The notes under the pieces were generated by a model. The model was not told where the DNA came from. It was given only the letters and a program-made list of their open reading frames with translations, and searched no databases. Position numbers and translations under genes: made by a program. This document shows positions 35,951-42,627 of a stretch of DNA of 64,000 nucleotides, in pieces (position 1 is the stretch's first letter; each line of letters opens with the position of its first letter). The DNA is from CBDHGY01 sp965263325. Its GTDB lineage: Bacteria > Pseudomonadota > Alphaproteobacteria > Caulobacterales > Hyphomonadaceae. Where the stretch lies: positions 1,178,001-1,242,000 of the forward strand of contig CBDHGY010000002.1 in the NCBI GenBank assembly GCA_965263325.1, in the 5' to 3' direction.

Positions 35951-36232
35951 CTATTGGCTATTTGAGGCAGAACGATTACCGGTAAGATCGTTCACGCCTT
36001 TGCGGTTTGCCTCTCGCATGCGCTCCCACTCCTCAGCGGTTCCACAAACTTCTTTTACGCGTACACGAGATCCCGTTTCTTTTTCGCGTTTACAAATGAT
36101 CTCTTCACCATCTTCATTCGTTTCGACAGTCTTTTCTGCCAATGCACTTCCGTTAAGCACACCGGAATTCTCAGTAGAGCTTGCACAAGCGCCCATAAGC
36201 AGAACTGCAGTAGCAGCCATGAATAGTTTCAT
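35951..36232 (-). CDS. Small lipoprotein inserted between rplA and rplJ
   Basis: A 93-residue protein. The ATG at 36232 (GGAGG 6 bases upstream) gives MKLFMAATAVLLMGAC, with the lipobox cysteine at 16; the longer frame from 36259 is less likely. The mature part is hydrophilic and contains the pattern ICKREKETGSRVRVKEVCGT followed by AEEWERM: two cysteines 15 residues apart around TGSR, then a EW helix. I have seen this short cysteine-pair pattern in small hypothetical proteins of related alphaproteobacteria, but the function is unknown. It is transcribed with the ribosomal genes' direction but separated from rplA by a terminator, so it has its own unit. Confidence 0.7.
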   Translation of the reverse strand: MKLFMAATAVLLMGACASSTENSGVLNGSALAEKTVETNEDGEEIICKREKETGSRVRVKEVCGTAEEWERMREANRKGVNDLTGNRSASNSQ

Positions 36233-36288
36233 CTTTCGCCTCCATTGCTTTGCCATCATTTACACATCGAAAAGCAATAAGAACAAGC

Positions 36289-36328
36289 AAAAAAGAAAAA
36301 GCGCAGACCACTCCATGCGGCCTGCGCT
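36289..36328 (-). terminator. Terminator after rplA
   Basis: On the minus strand a stem AGCGCAG / CTGCGCT with partly paired inner bases (GGCC/GGT) is followed by TTTTTCTTTTTTG. It closes the rplKA transcript 20 bases after the rplA stop. Confidence 0.82.
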
Positions 36329-36349
36329 AAATTCAAGCAGAATATTAAA

Positions 36350-37045
36350 CTAGCTCGCCGGAATAGCTGACGCCGTGTCGATTAGAACGCCGGGGCCCAT
36401 TGTCGAGGAAAGCGATACTTTCTTGACGTATGTGCCTTTGGCACCGGAGGGCTTCGCTTTGATCAACGCATTCATGAAGGCGGTGACGTTCTTCTCGAGC
36501 GCTTCTTCGCTGAAACTTGCTTTGCCAACACCAGCATGGATAACGCCGGCTTTTTCAACGCGGAATTCAACCGCGCCGCCTTTGGCATCTTTTACAGCCT
36601 GAGCAACGTTTGGCGTAACAGTCCCTACTTTCGGGTTCGGCATTAGACCCTTAGGTCCCAAAATCTTACCGAGACGGCCAACGACGGACATCATATCCGG
36701 CGTTGCGATCACGCGGTCGAACTCTGTGAAACCACCTTGGATCTTCTCCATGAGGTCTTCTGCGCCGACAATGTCTGCTCCAGCCTCTTTCGCTTCGTCA
36801 GCTTTTCCTTCTTTGGCGAACACTGCCACGCGAACGTCTTTACCAGTGCCTGAAGGAAGGTTGACGACGCCGCGGACCATCTGGTCTGCGTGCTTTGGAT
36901 CAACCCCGAGATTCACAGCGATTTCGATGGTCTCATCGAATTTCGCCTTGGCGTTTGCTTTCACCGATGCGATCGCCTCAGCAATCGTGTGCGGCTTGTT
37001 CCGGTCGGTTGCAGCCAGAGCTGCGCGGTATCTTTTACCTGACAT
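36350..37045 (-). CDS. rplA: 50S ribosomal protein L1
   Basis: The 231-residue L1-stalk protein. VNLGVDPKHADQMVRGVVNLP and GRLGKILGPKGLMPNPKVGTV are diagnostic, and the C-terminal SSTMGPGVLID is typical. In E. coli L1 represses its own rplKA mRNA. It follows rplK by 3 bases. Confidence 0.98.
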   Translation of the reverse strand: MSGKRYRAALAATDRNKPHTIAEAIASVKANAKAKFDETIEIAVNLGVDPKHADQMVRGVVNLPSGTGKDVRVAVFAKEGKADEAKEAGADIVGAEDLMEKIQGGFTEFDRVIATPDMMSVVGRLGKILGPKGLMPNPKVGTVTPNVAQAVKDAKGGAVEFRVEKAGVIHAGVGKASFSEEALEKNVTAFMNALIKAKPSGAKGTYVKKVSLSSTMGPGVLIDTASAIPAS

Positions 37046-37048
37046 GTC

Positions 37049-37480
37049 TTAGCTCCCCGTCACTTCAAGGCCCATGGAACGGGCAGATCCGGCGATAATC
37101 TTGGCGGCCTGCTCAATGTCATTCGCATTAAGGTCCACCATCTTTTCTTCAGCAATTTTGCGGCAATCATCCATCGTGACCGATCCGGCAGTTTCGCGGC
37201 CCGGATTATTCGCACCCTTTTTCAGCTTCGCAGCCTTTTTCAGGTAGTAAGACGCAGGTGCTGTCTTCACGACAAATGTGAAGGACTTATCCTGATAATA
37301 GTCGATTACGACCGGCAGGGGCGTGCCGGGAGGCTGATCGCCCGTTTTGGCGTTAAACGCCTTACAGAATTCCATAATATTAATGCCGCGCTGACCGAGC
37401 GCTGGCCCCACAGGCGGTGATGGGTTGGCCTGACCGGCCGGAATCTGGAGCTTCATCTGCCCCAGCAGTTTCTTAGCCAT
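37049..37480 (-). CDS. rplK: 50S ribosomal protein L11
   Basis: The 143-residue protein of the GTPase-associated centre, with the proline-rich N-terminal domain (LQIPAGQANPSPPVGPALGQ) and the C-terminal rRNA-binding domain ending SARSMGLEVTGS. secE, nusG and tRNA-Trp, frequent upstream neighbours, are absent; a plus-strand gene for a helix-hairpin-helix protein lies there instead. Confidence 0.98.
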   Translation of the reverse strand: MAKKLLGQMKLQIPAGQANPSPPVGPALGQRGINIMEFCKAFNAKTGDQPPGTPLPVVIDYYQDKSFTFVVKTAPASYYLKKAAKLKKGANNPGRETAGSVTMDDCRKIAEEKMVDLNANDIEQAAKIIAGSARSMGLEVTGS

Positions 37481-37590
37481 GATTACCTCACTAGCTTGGT
37501 TATGGAGCGGTGGTCTTTCGATCCGCCCCGGCTTTGGTTTAGAGGCTCCGTGGTTGCGGGCTGGCTGGCCCTGCCACAGAGTGAAGGCGG

Positions 37591-37619
37591 GCTATGACGC
37601 TATGGCAACTCGAAGTCAA
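37591..37619 (-). promoter_or_regulatory. Predicted promoter of rplKA
   Basis: On the minus strand TTGACT (37619-37614) and CATAGC (37596-37591) are spaced by 17 bases, about 110 bases upstream of rplK. The -10 match is weak; the -35 element is good. Confidence 0.45.
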
Positions 37620-37733
37620 GCCTGAGCATGAAACACGATTATTTTCGACCCGGCTTTAGGAATAGGTATTTTTACGGAGCGCCTGATCTTCGCACCTTCG
37701 CTATGATGCAAACTTGCAGATTAGGTTCGACCC

Positions 37734-38291
37734 ATGGCCACGAAATCGTCCAGCCGCAAGGCGCACACTCCTCCCACGCTCGCGCGCAAGCTGCTCCTTG
37801 CTAATATCGGTCTTTGTGACCGCTTGCTTGAAAACTCTCGCAGCGTGTTCGAAACTGCGAAAGGAAAGGCCTTTCGCTTTCTCGACTGGCTCGTTGAGGA
37901 AGGCAAAGAGATTGAGAGCGATGTATTGCACCGACTGGAAGAAAATGAGTCCTTTGCCTTCAGTGAAGCTCATATCGTTGTCATGGGTCGTCATTTTGCG
38001 ACAGCGCGCGAGCGTCTTGCCGAGAATGTTGAACACCTTGTCGATGATGCCGGATTAACGCGCCGCGCAATCACTCGAACCGCTAAACGCGTCATTCATG
38101 ATATCGTCGGCGATGACTTAACGCGGATCAAAGGCATCGGCCCAAAACGCGAAGCTCAGCTTCATGCTGACGGCATCCGAACGTTCGAGCAGCTGGCATT
38201 CCTCACCAGGAAAGACGCAGCTGAGCTTGAAATCAAACCGTCCTGGCGCAAGCAAGCGAAACAGCTCGCAGCGGATATTGCTGTATCTTAA
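37734..38291 (+). CDS. Helix-hairpin-helix domain protein
   Basis: A 185-residue cytoplasmic protein, basic at the N terminus. Residues 1-125 are mainly predicted helix with no recognised domain. Residues about 128-180 contain a helix-hairpin-helix domain: DLTRIKGIGPKREAQLHADG, then IRTFEQLAFLTRKDAAEL and SWRKQAKQLA. This GIGPK domain resembles that at the C termini of L3 and L4 in this window and the domain found at the end of alphaproteobacterial L21. Such domains bind nucleic acid non-specifically or mediate protein contacts. It is divergent from rplK. A link to ribosomes is speculation. Confidence 0.75.
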   Translation: MATKSSSRKAHTPPTLARKLLLANIGLCDRLLENSRSVFETAKGKAFRFLDWLVEEGKEIESDVLHRLEENESFAFSEAHIVVMGRHFATARERLAENVEHLVDDAGLTRRAITRTAKRVIHDIVGDDLTRIKGIGPKREAQLHADGIRTFEQLAFLTRKDAAELEIKPSWRKQAKQLAADIAVS

Positions 38292-38372
38292 TAGATTAGC
38301 AATTGCAGCACATCCCTTGCCATGGATATCATCAAAGCTACGATTGAAGCTGATAATGTCCGGGGACTAGAG

Positions 38373-39083
38373 ATGCCAGCATATGTAAAACGCGTTCTTG
38401 CTACACTTGCGATCGGGCTAATCTTGGGGGTGTCGACCGCTGACGCTCAAGGAGCCACTGGCTACACGCTTAATGGGGAGCCCGTGCCTCAGGACATGGC
38501 TTTTCAAATGTATATGAACGGCCTGCCGCCAGGTGCCTACCAATTCGATGAATATGGCAATTTCGGCGTGGAAGGCGAAGAGCCATTTATAAATGCAGAT
38601 GGCGGCCCGGTACGATATTCCGGGGCGAAGATCACCGACATGATGCAAGGCGGCGTCTTCGGATCTTCGCAATCGCAGCAGCCTGCCGCGCCGGGTGGAT
38701 ACGGATCTCAAGGCTATGGCGGCACCGGCCTTGAAGGCACCCGCATCTTTTGGATTTACTCGCCCAGCATATTTTCTGAAGCGCGCGGCGGGGCGTCGGG
38801 CTATATTCACCTATGTCCGGGCGGCGTATTTTATCGTAGTTCCGAGGGCTCTGTCTCCGTAGGCGGCGGATACAACTCCCAAACCCAATCCAATGATGGT
38901 TGGGCGGGCGCAGCTGGCACGTCGCGCGGTGCTGGCCAGTGGCAGCTTCAGGGCAATATGGTCGCGCTGTACAACAATGATGGCGGGCAACAAAACTTTT
39001 CTGCGCAGAACATCGCGCAGGGAAGCTGGAAGGTCGGCCAGTACAAATATGCCGCAGAACGCGGGCGAGCATCCTGCTATTAA
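38373..39083 (+). CDS. Secreted protein of unknown function, glycine-rich
   Basis: A 236-residue product from the ATG at 38373, which places a clear signal peptide first (VKRVLATLAIGLILGVSTADA, cleavage after ADA); a longer frame opens at 38322. The mature protein has a Gly/Gln/Ser-rich linker (SSQSQQPAAPGGYGSQGYGG) and a C-terminal part with repeated Gly, Trp and Tyr residues that looks beta-rich. Two cysteines are present, one at the extreme C terminus (RASCY). The family is not recognised. It converges on the DJ-1-like gene, and the two share the 4-base TTAA for their stops. Confidence 0.65.
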   Translation: MPAYVKRVLATLAIGLILGVSTADAQGATGYTLNGEPVPQDMAFQMYMNGLPPGAYQFDEYGNFGVEGEEPFINADGGPVRYSGAKITDMMQGGVFGSSQSQQPAAPGGYGSQGYGGTGLEGTRIFWIYSPSIFSEARGGASGYIHLCPGGVFYRSSEGSVSVGGGYNSQTQSNDGWAGAAGTSRGAGQWQLQGNMVALYNNDGGQQNFSAQNIAQGSWKVGQYKYAAERGRASCY

Positions 39084-39748
39084 CTCGCCGCTATTTGGCG
39101 AATACGTTCTGGCGACATGACGGCGTTTGCACCCGCTGTCGCGAGTTCTAACGTAGCTTGATCGGCAAGAGTCGGATGGCCTGTACCGAAAGGCGGCGCG
39201 GGATTGTATTCCAGCACCAATTCGATAACCCGCGCACTCTCTTCACCCGCCAATTTACCAGCTACTGTAAGGCCGATATCGACACCCGCCGTCACGCCCC
39301 CACCCGTGCAACGGTTGCGATCGATCACAACGCGCTCGTGAACGGGTGTCGCGCCAAATGCACCGAGCGTGTCAATCACGGCCCAATGGCTTGCGGCCTT
39401 GTATCCCTTTAGCAAGCCCGCTTTTCCAAGCAGTAGCGACCCCGTACAAACCGCGACAACCCACCCGGCCGTTTCGCCTTGTTTCGCCAGGAACTGCATT
39501 GTCGCCTCATCTTCAAGCACATCAATCGACGGCGTGCCTCCGCCCGGCACAAGGATAACGTCCGGCGACGATGATGCAGTGTCGAAGGTCTTGTCGGCCA
39601 AAATCGTTGCGCCGGTATCTGTCGGATTACCGCCAGGCTCGCGTGCGACCACCTCCGTTGTCGTACCGGGAATTTGCGCAAGCGGCTGAAGCGCACCAAT
39701 GAGATCGAGAGTTGTGAAACCGGGATAAACGAGAGACTGGATCAGCAT
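39080..39748 (-). CDS. DJ-1/PfpI family protein, isonitrile hydratase-like
   Basis: A 222-residue protein of the DJ-1/PfpI superfamily. The nucleophile elbow is AVCTGSLLLGKAGLL with C101, followed by ASHWAVIDTLGAFGATPV, the pattern of isonitrile hydratase (InhA) and AraC-type DJ-1 domains; in InhA of Pseudomonas the catalytic cysteine also falls near residue 101. The ATG at 39748 is supported by AAGGAG 6 bases upstream. It is divergent from a TetR regulator, which suggests regulation by it. The true substrate is unproven. Confidence 0.82.
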   Translation of the reverse strand: MLIQSLVYPGFTTLDLIGALQPLAQIPGTTTEVVAREPGGNPTDTGATILADKTFDTASSSPDVILVPGGGTPSIDVLEDEATMQFLAKQGETAGWVVAVCTGSLLLGKAGLLKGYKAASHWAVIDTLGAFGATPVHERVVIDRNRCTGGGVTAGVDIGLTVAGKLAGEESARVIELVLEYNPAPPFGTGHPTLADQATLELATAGANAVMSPERIRQIAAS

Positions 39749-39767
39749 AGCACGCTCCTTAATCTTG

Positions 39768-39795
39768 TAATTTCGTACCGTTTCGAACAAAATTA
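39768..39795. promoter_or_regulatory. Candidate TetR operator
   Basis: In the divergent intergenic region TAATTTCGT (39768-39776) and ACAAAATTA (39787-39795) form an inverted repeat matching at 8 of 9 positions with a 10-base centre, a typical TetR-family site geometry. It overlaps the likely promoters of both genes. Confidence 0.45.
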
Positions 39796-39832
39796 GAGCT
39801 TCGTCAACAATTAAATGCGAACTAGTACATAA

Positions 39833-40447
39833 ATGTCTGAAACGCCTCGTAAACGCGGTCGCCCTGCGACCATCAATACAGAAGCCGCCATGCAGGCGAT
39901 TGTTGAGCTGTTCAGGGCAAAAGGATTTGCCGCCGTATCTTTAGATGATTTGTCCGAAGCGACAGGGCTTAGCCGCCCAAGCCTCTACCGGGCATTCGGC
40001 GACAAGCTCGCCATGTATATGGGGGCGCTTGATGCGTTCGGTCACGAGGTGATCAAAACGGCCGTTCCGGCGCTCACGCATGAGCCAAATCTACAAAAAG
40101 CTCTTACGAACTTCTACGCCAAAATGTTGGAGATCTATTACCGGGATGATGCGGTCGAACCGGGATGCCTTGTTTATGGCACCGCGCCAAGTAGCGCAGA
40201 TCTACCTACTGTTAGGGAGCGCCTGCGTATATCAGTTGAAGCGCTTGATGACCTGATGCGTACGAAGATTAAGCTTTGCGCGCCAGATACATCTGAGTCC
40301 CAAATCGAAATGGCTGCACATATCGCCTCCAATACGCTGATTGCCTTTTCAGCACGCGCGAAATCAGGAGTACCAAAAGAAGAACTCATGAGCGTAGGCG
40401 AACAAAGTGCAAAGGCGATCGCTGCACTTATAGAGACATCAATTTAA
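39833..40447 (+). CDS. TetR-family transcriptional regulator
   Basis: A 204-residue repressor-type protein. The helix-turn-helix is near residues 27-47 (AAVSLDDLSEATGLSRPSLYRAFGDK, quoted in part: LSEATGLSRPSLYRAFGDK), with the usual basic N terminus RKRGRPA. The ligand domain contains EPGCLVYGTA, similar to the TetR_C group that responds to electrophiles or small hydrophobics. It is divergent from the DJ-1-like gene and probably controls it and itself. Confidence 0.85.
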   Translation: MSETPRKRGRPATINTEAAMQAIVELFRAKGFAAVSLDDLSEATGLSRPSLYRAFGDKLAMYMGALDAFGHEVIKTAVPALTHEPNLQKALTNFYAKMLEIYYRDDAVEPGCLVYGTAPSSADLPTVRERLRISVEALDDLMRTKIKLCAPDTSESQIEMAAHIASNTLIAFSARAKSGVPKEELMSVGEQSAKAIAALIETSI

Positions 40448-40545
40448 ATTCGAGGCCCTTTCTCGGTAAGGGCAAACGGCCGCTCACTGGGGAGTATAAA
40501 AGAGTTTTTCTGCAGCAAAACGGCCATACGCCAAACCCGTTCCAG

Positions 40546-40866
40546 CTAGGCATCACCTGCCGCACGCCGTACCCGGTCAGCCGCCGAAAAGAACACGAGT
40601 ACGCAGATCATGGGGATAAGGGTCAGCGCCAACCAGAGCAGCTGACCATAACCGCCACCGAACAACCATCCTCTAAAATATCCGACAACACAAATTATCC
40701 CCCAGATCGGCGCGCTTAAAATAATGCCAGTCAGGAAACGCATAAGCCGTTTCGCAGCGGGCGTATCTGGCATGTTTCCGGGGATCGCAAACACAACTGC
40801 CATCGCTACAAAGCCCGCCAGACAAACGACGAGAATCCCACCGATCAAAAATAGGAAGCCGGCCAT
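40546..40866 (-). CDS. Small membrane protein, three helices
   Basis: A 106-residue protein with three hydrophobic segments (about 3-28, 45-62 and 74-93) and a basic C terminus (DRVRRAAGDA). No family is recognised. It follows bolA by 8 bases on the same strand, in the place where a monothiol glutaredoxin gene (grxD) often occurs in this class, so it is probably cotranscribed with bolA. Confidence 0.55.
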   Translation of the reverse strand: MAGFLFLIGGILVVCLAGFVAMAVVFAIPGNMPDTPAAKRLMRFLTGIILSAPIWGIICVVGYFRGWLFGGGYGQLLWLALTLIPMICVLVFFSAADRVRRAAGDA

Positions 40867-40874
40867 TGGTTTTC

Positions 40875-41117
40875 TTAACCGGGTGCGCGTGTTTTCAGCG
40901 CCAGCGCATGCAGCTCGTCGCCATCATTGCCGACTTTTCCCTTCAGCGCCGCATAGACCATTTGGTGCTGTTTCACGCGCGGCACCCCAGCAAATTGCGG
41001 TGAGACGATATCTGCCTGCCAGTGATTGTCATCGCCAGCGAGATCCGTCAGCGTGATCTCGGCATCTGGGAAGGCCTCAGTTAAGAGGGATTCTAAAGTT
41101 TCGCGTGTCATAGCCAT
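40875..41117 (-). CDS. bolA: BolA family protein
   Basis: An 80-residue class II KH-like fold protein. ESLLTEAFPDAEITL, the VKQHQMVYAAL histidine motif and ELHALALKT end are typical of BolA/IbaG proteins, which partner monothiol glutaredoxins in iron-sulfur handling. Several in-frame ATGs exist (41111-41138); 41117 gives the MAMTRETL start seen in relatives but no start has a strong ribosome binding site. It lies near purL, a frequent neighbour in alphaproteobacteria. Confidence 0.85.
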   Translation of the reverse strand: MAMTRETLESLLTEAFPDAEITLTDLAGDDNHWQADIVSPQFAGVPRVKQHQMVYAALKGKVGNDGDELHALALKTRAPG

Positions 41118-41214
41118 GCTCATAAAGAACATCGCCAAATGCGTAACGTCAAGCTGGCGAAGTGGCCGCTCTCACCCTACATGCTAATCGACCAAGAATA
41201 AGGGGCTTCCCGCC

Positions 41215-41733
41215 ATGCCGGATACAATTTCATTTACACTAAAAACCGCTGCTACTCAGATCCTCGGTTCGCTCGCGCATTGCATGCGTAAAGCCGAAGC
41301 GCATGCCAAGGCCACTGAAACGGAAGAGATAAATTTCCTGGAAGCGCGCCTTTTTCCGGATATGTTTGAAATGAAGCGCCAGGTTTACATCGCGACCGAC
41401 ATCGTGCGCAGAGGCGGCATCCGCCTGGCAGGCGGAGACCCTGACTCAAGAGAAGATGACGAACAGACCTTTGCAGCTCTTGCCGCGCGGTGCGAAACGG
41501 CGCTGGCGGATATCATGCAACAGGATGATGCCGACCTCGACAAAGACCCCGAGGGTGAGATCACAATGGAAATTCCCTCTGGCGAACTGAAAATGACGAA
41601 GCGCCAATTTCTCATGACCTTCATCATTCCAAATATGATGTTCCACGCCTCGATGGCGTACGCTCTTCTCCGCAAGCAAGGCGTTCAGCTTGGAAAGATG
41701 GATTTCCTCGCAGCGGGGAATCCGCCTAGTTAA
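41215..41733 (+). CDS. DUF1993 family protein
   Basis: A 172-residue helical protein of the DUF1993 group (DinB-like four-helix bundle). The LEARLFPDMFEMKRQVYIATDI segment (quoted in part: LEARLFPDMF, QVYIATDI) and the late FLMTFIIPNMMFHASMAYALL helix (quoted: IPNMMFHASMAYALLR) are characteristic. No function is established for the family. An AAGGGG site precedes the ATG. The next gene starts 7 bases after its stop, implying an operon. Confidence 0.75.
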   Translation: MPDTISFTLKTAATQILGSLAHCMRKAEAHAKATETEEINFLEARLFPDMFEMKRQVYIATDIVRRGGIRLAGGDPDSREDDEQTFAALAARCETALADIMQQDDADLDKDPEGEITMEIPSGELKMTKRQFLMTFIIPNMMFHASMAYALLRKQGVQLGKMDFLAAGNPPS

Positions 41734-41739
41734 GGCGGC

Positions 41740-42627
41740 ATGTCGCACCGCCGTTTTATTACAGTCCTCTGGGTCGTCGTCGCCGTTTTGGTCGGAGCGG
41801 TCTTGCTGCCGCTGTTGATGGAGCGCGACCAAAGCGACCCGGATACAGTTGCGCTGTTTATCTTTGCGATGGCTGTCCTGTTGTTCGCAGGATACCGAAT
41901 TGTTCAAGACTGGCGCGAAACTGTGTTGAAAGACCCTTCTGAGGAGCCTGCCAGTAAAATCGCCCGTGAGTCACTCAAAGCCGGCATGCCAGATACCGCG
42001 CCGCCTCAACCGGGTGACGCACAAGACCTTCAGGGAAAACTGAGTTCTGTATTTGAGCGTGTGCCGCTGGAAAAGCAGGTCGGAGATTTTGCAGCTGCAG
42101 GTCTGCCCCTATTACCCGGGCGAACTATTGATGAGTTGCTGGAGTGCTATCCTCGCGAAGAATATGAGCGTGATCCGTATCAGTGTTTGCTGTTCATTTA
42201 TGCGATTGAGGTAGAGGCAGAGCCATGGGGACGCTGGTTTACTGGAAAGGGGTGGAACTGGGACACAGAATGCATTGGCGATCCCGGAAGCTATGTGACG
42301 GTTCTGCAGAACATTGAGCGCCTGACGGGCGAGGAGGTGTTCACAACACTTTCGGATGATGCCATCGCTGGCTCGAGTGGCACAGCCCACATCACCTATG
42401 CCATCAAAGGCGGAGAAACACGCAAGCAACCTGTCGAAATCAACAATGATTGGGCGGACACCCTTGCCGTCTTTGCAATACTGGAAGAAATTGAAAAGGC
42501 CGTCGGCGATGACCGGCACTTCTACTGGGCGGACAATGGACAGGCGATGTTGCTTTATTTCATCACGGATGAGACTGGCGAAGCTCTCAATCGGTTGCGC
42601 CCGAATCTGCTGACACGTCTGTTTTAA
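41740..42627 (+). CDS. Membrane-anchored protein of unknown function
   Basis: A 295-residue protein. Two N-terminal hydrophobic segments (about 8-27 and 37-53) anchor a soluble domain that contains aromatic-rich GRWFTGKGWNWDTECIGDPG and several acidic runs. I recognise no domain. It follows the DUF1993 gene in the same direction and converges on purL; both stops are within the 4-base TTAA at 42624-42627. Confidence 0.6.
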   Translation: MSHRRFITVLWVVVAVLVGAVLLPLLMERDQSDPDTVALFIFAMAVLLFAGYRIVQDWRETVLKDPSEEPASKIARESLKAGMPDTAPPQPGDAQDLQGKLSSVFERVPLEKQVGDFAAAGLPLLPGRTIDELLECYPREEYERDPYQCLLFIYAIEVEAEPWGRWFTGKGWNWDTECIGDPGSYVTVLQNIERLTGEEVFTTLSDDAIAGSSGTAHITYAIKGGETRKQPVEINNDWADTLAVFAILEEIEKAVGDDRHFYWADNGQAMLLYFITDETGEALNRLRPNLLTRLF

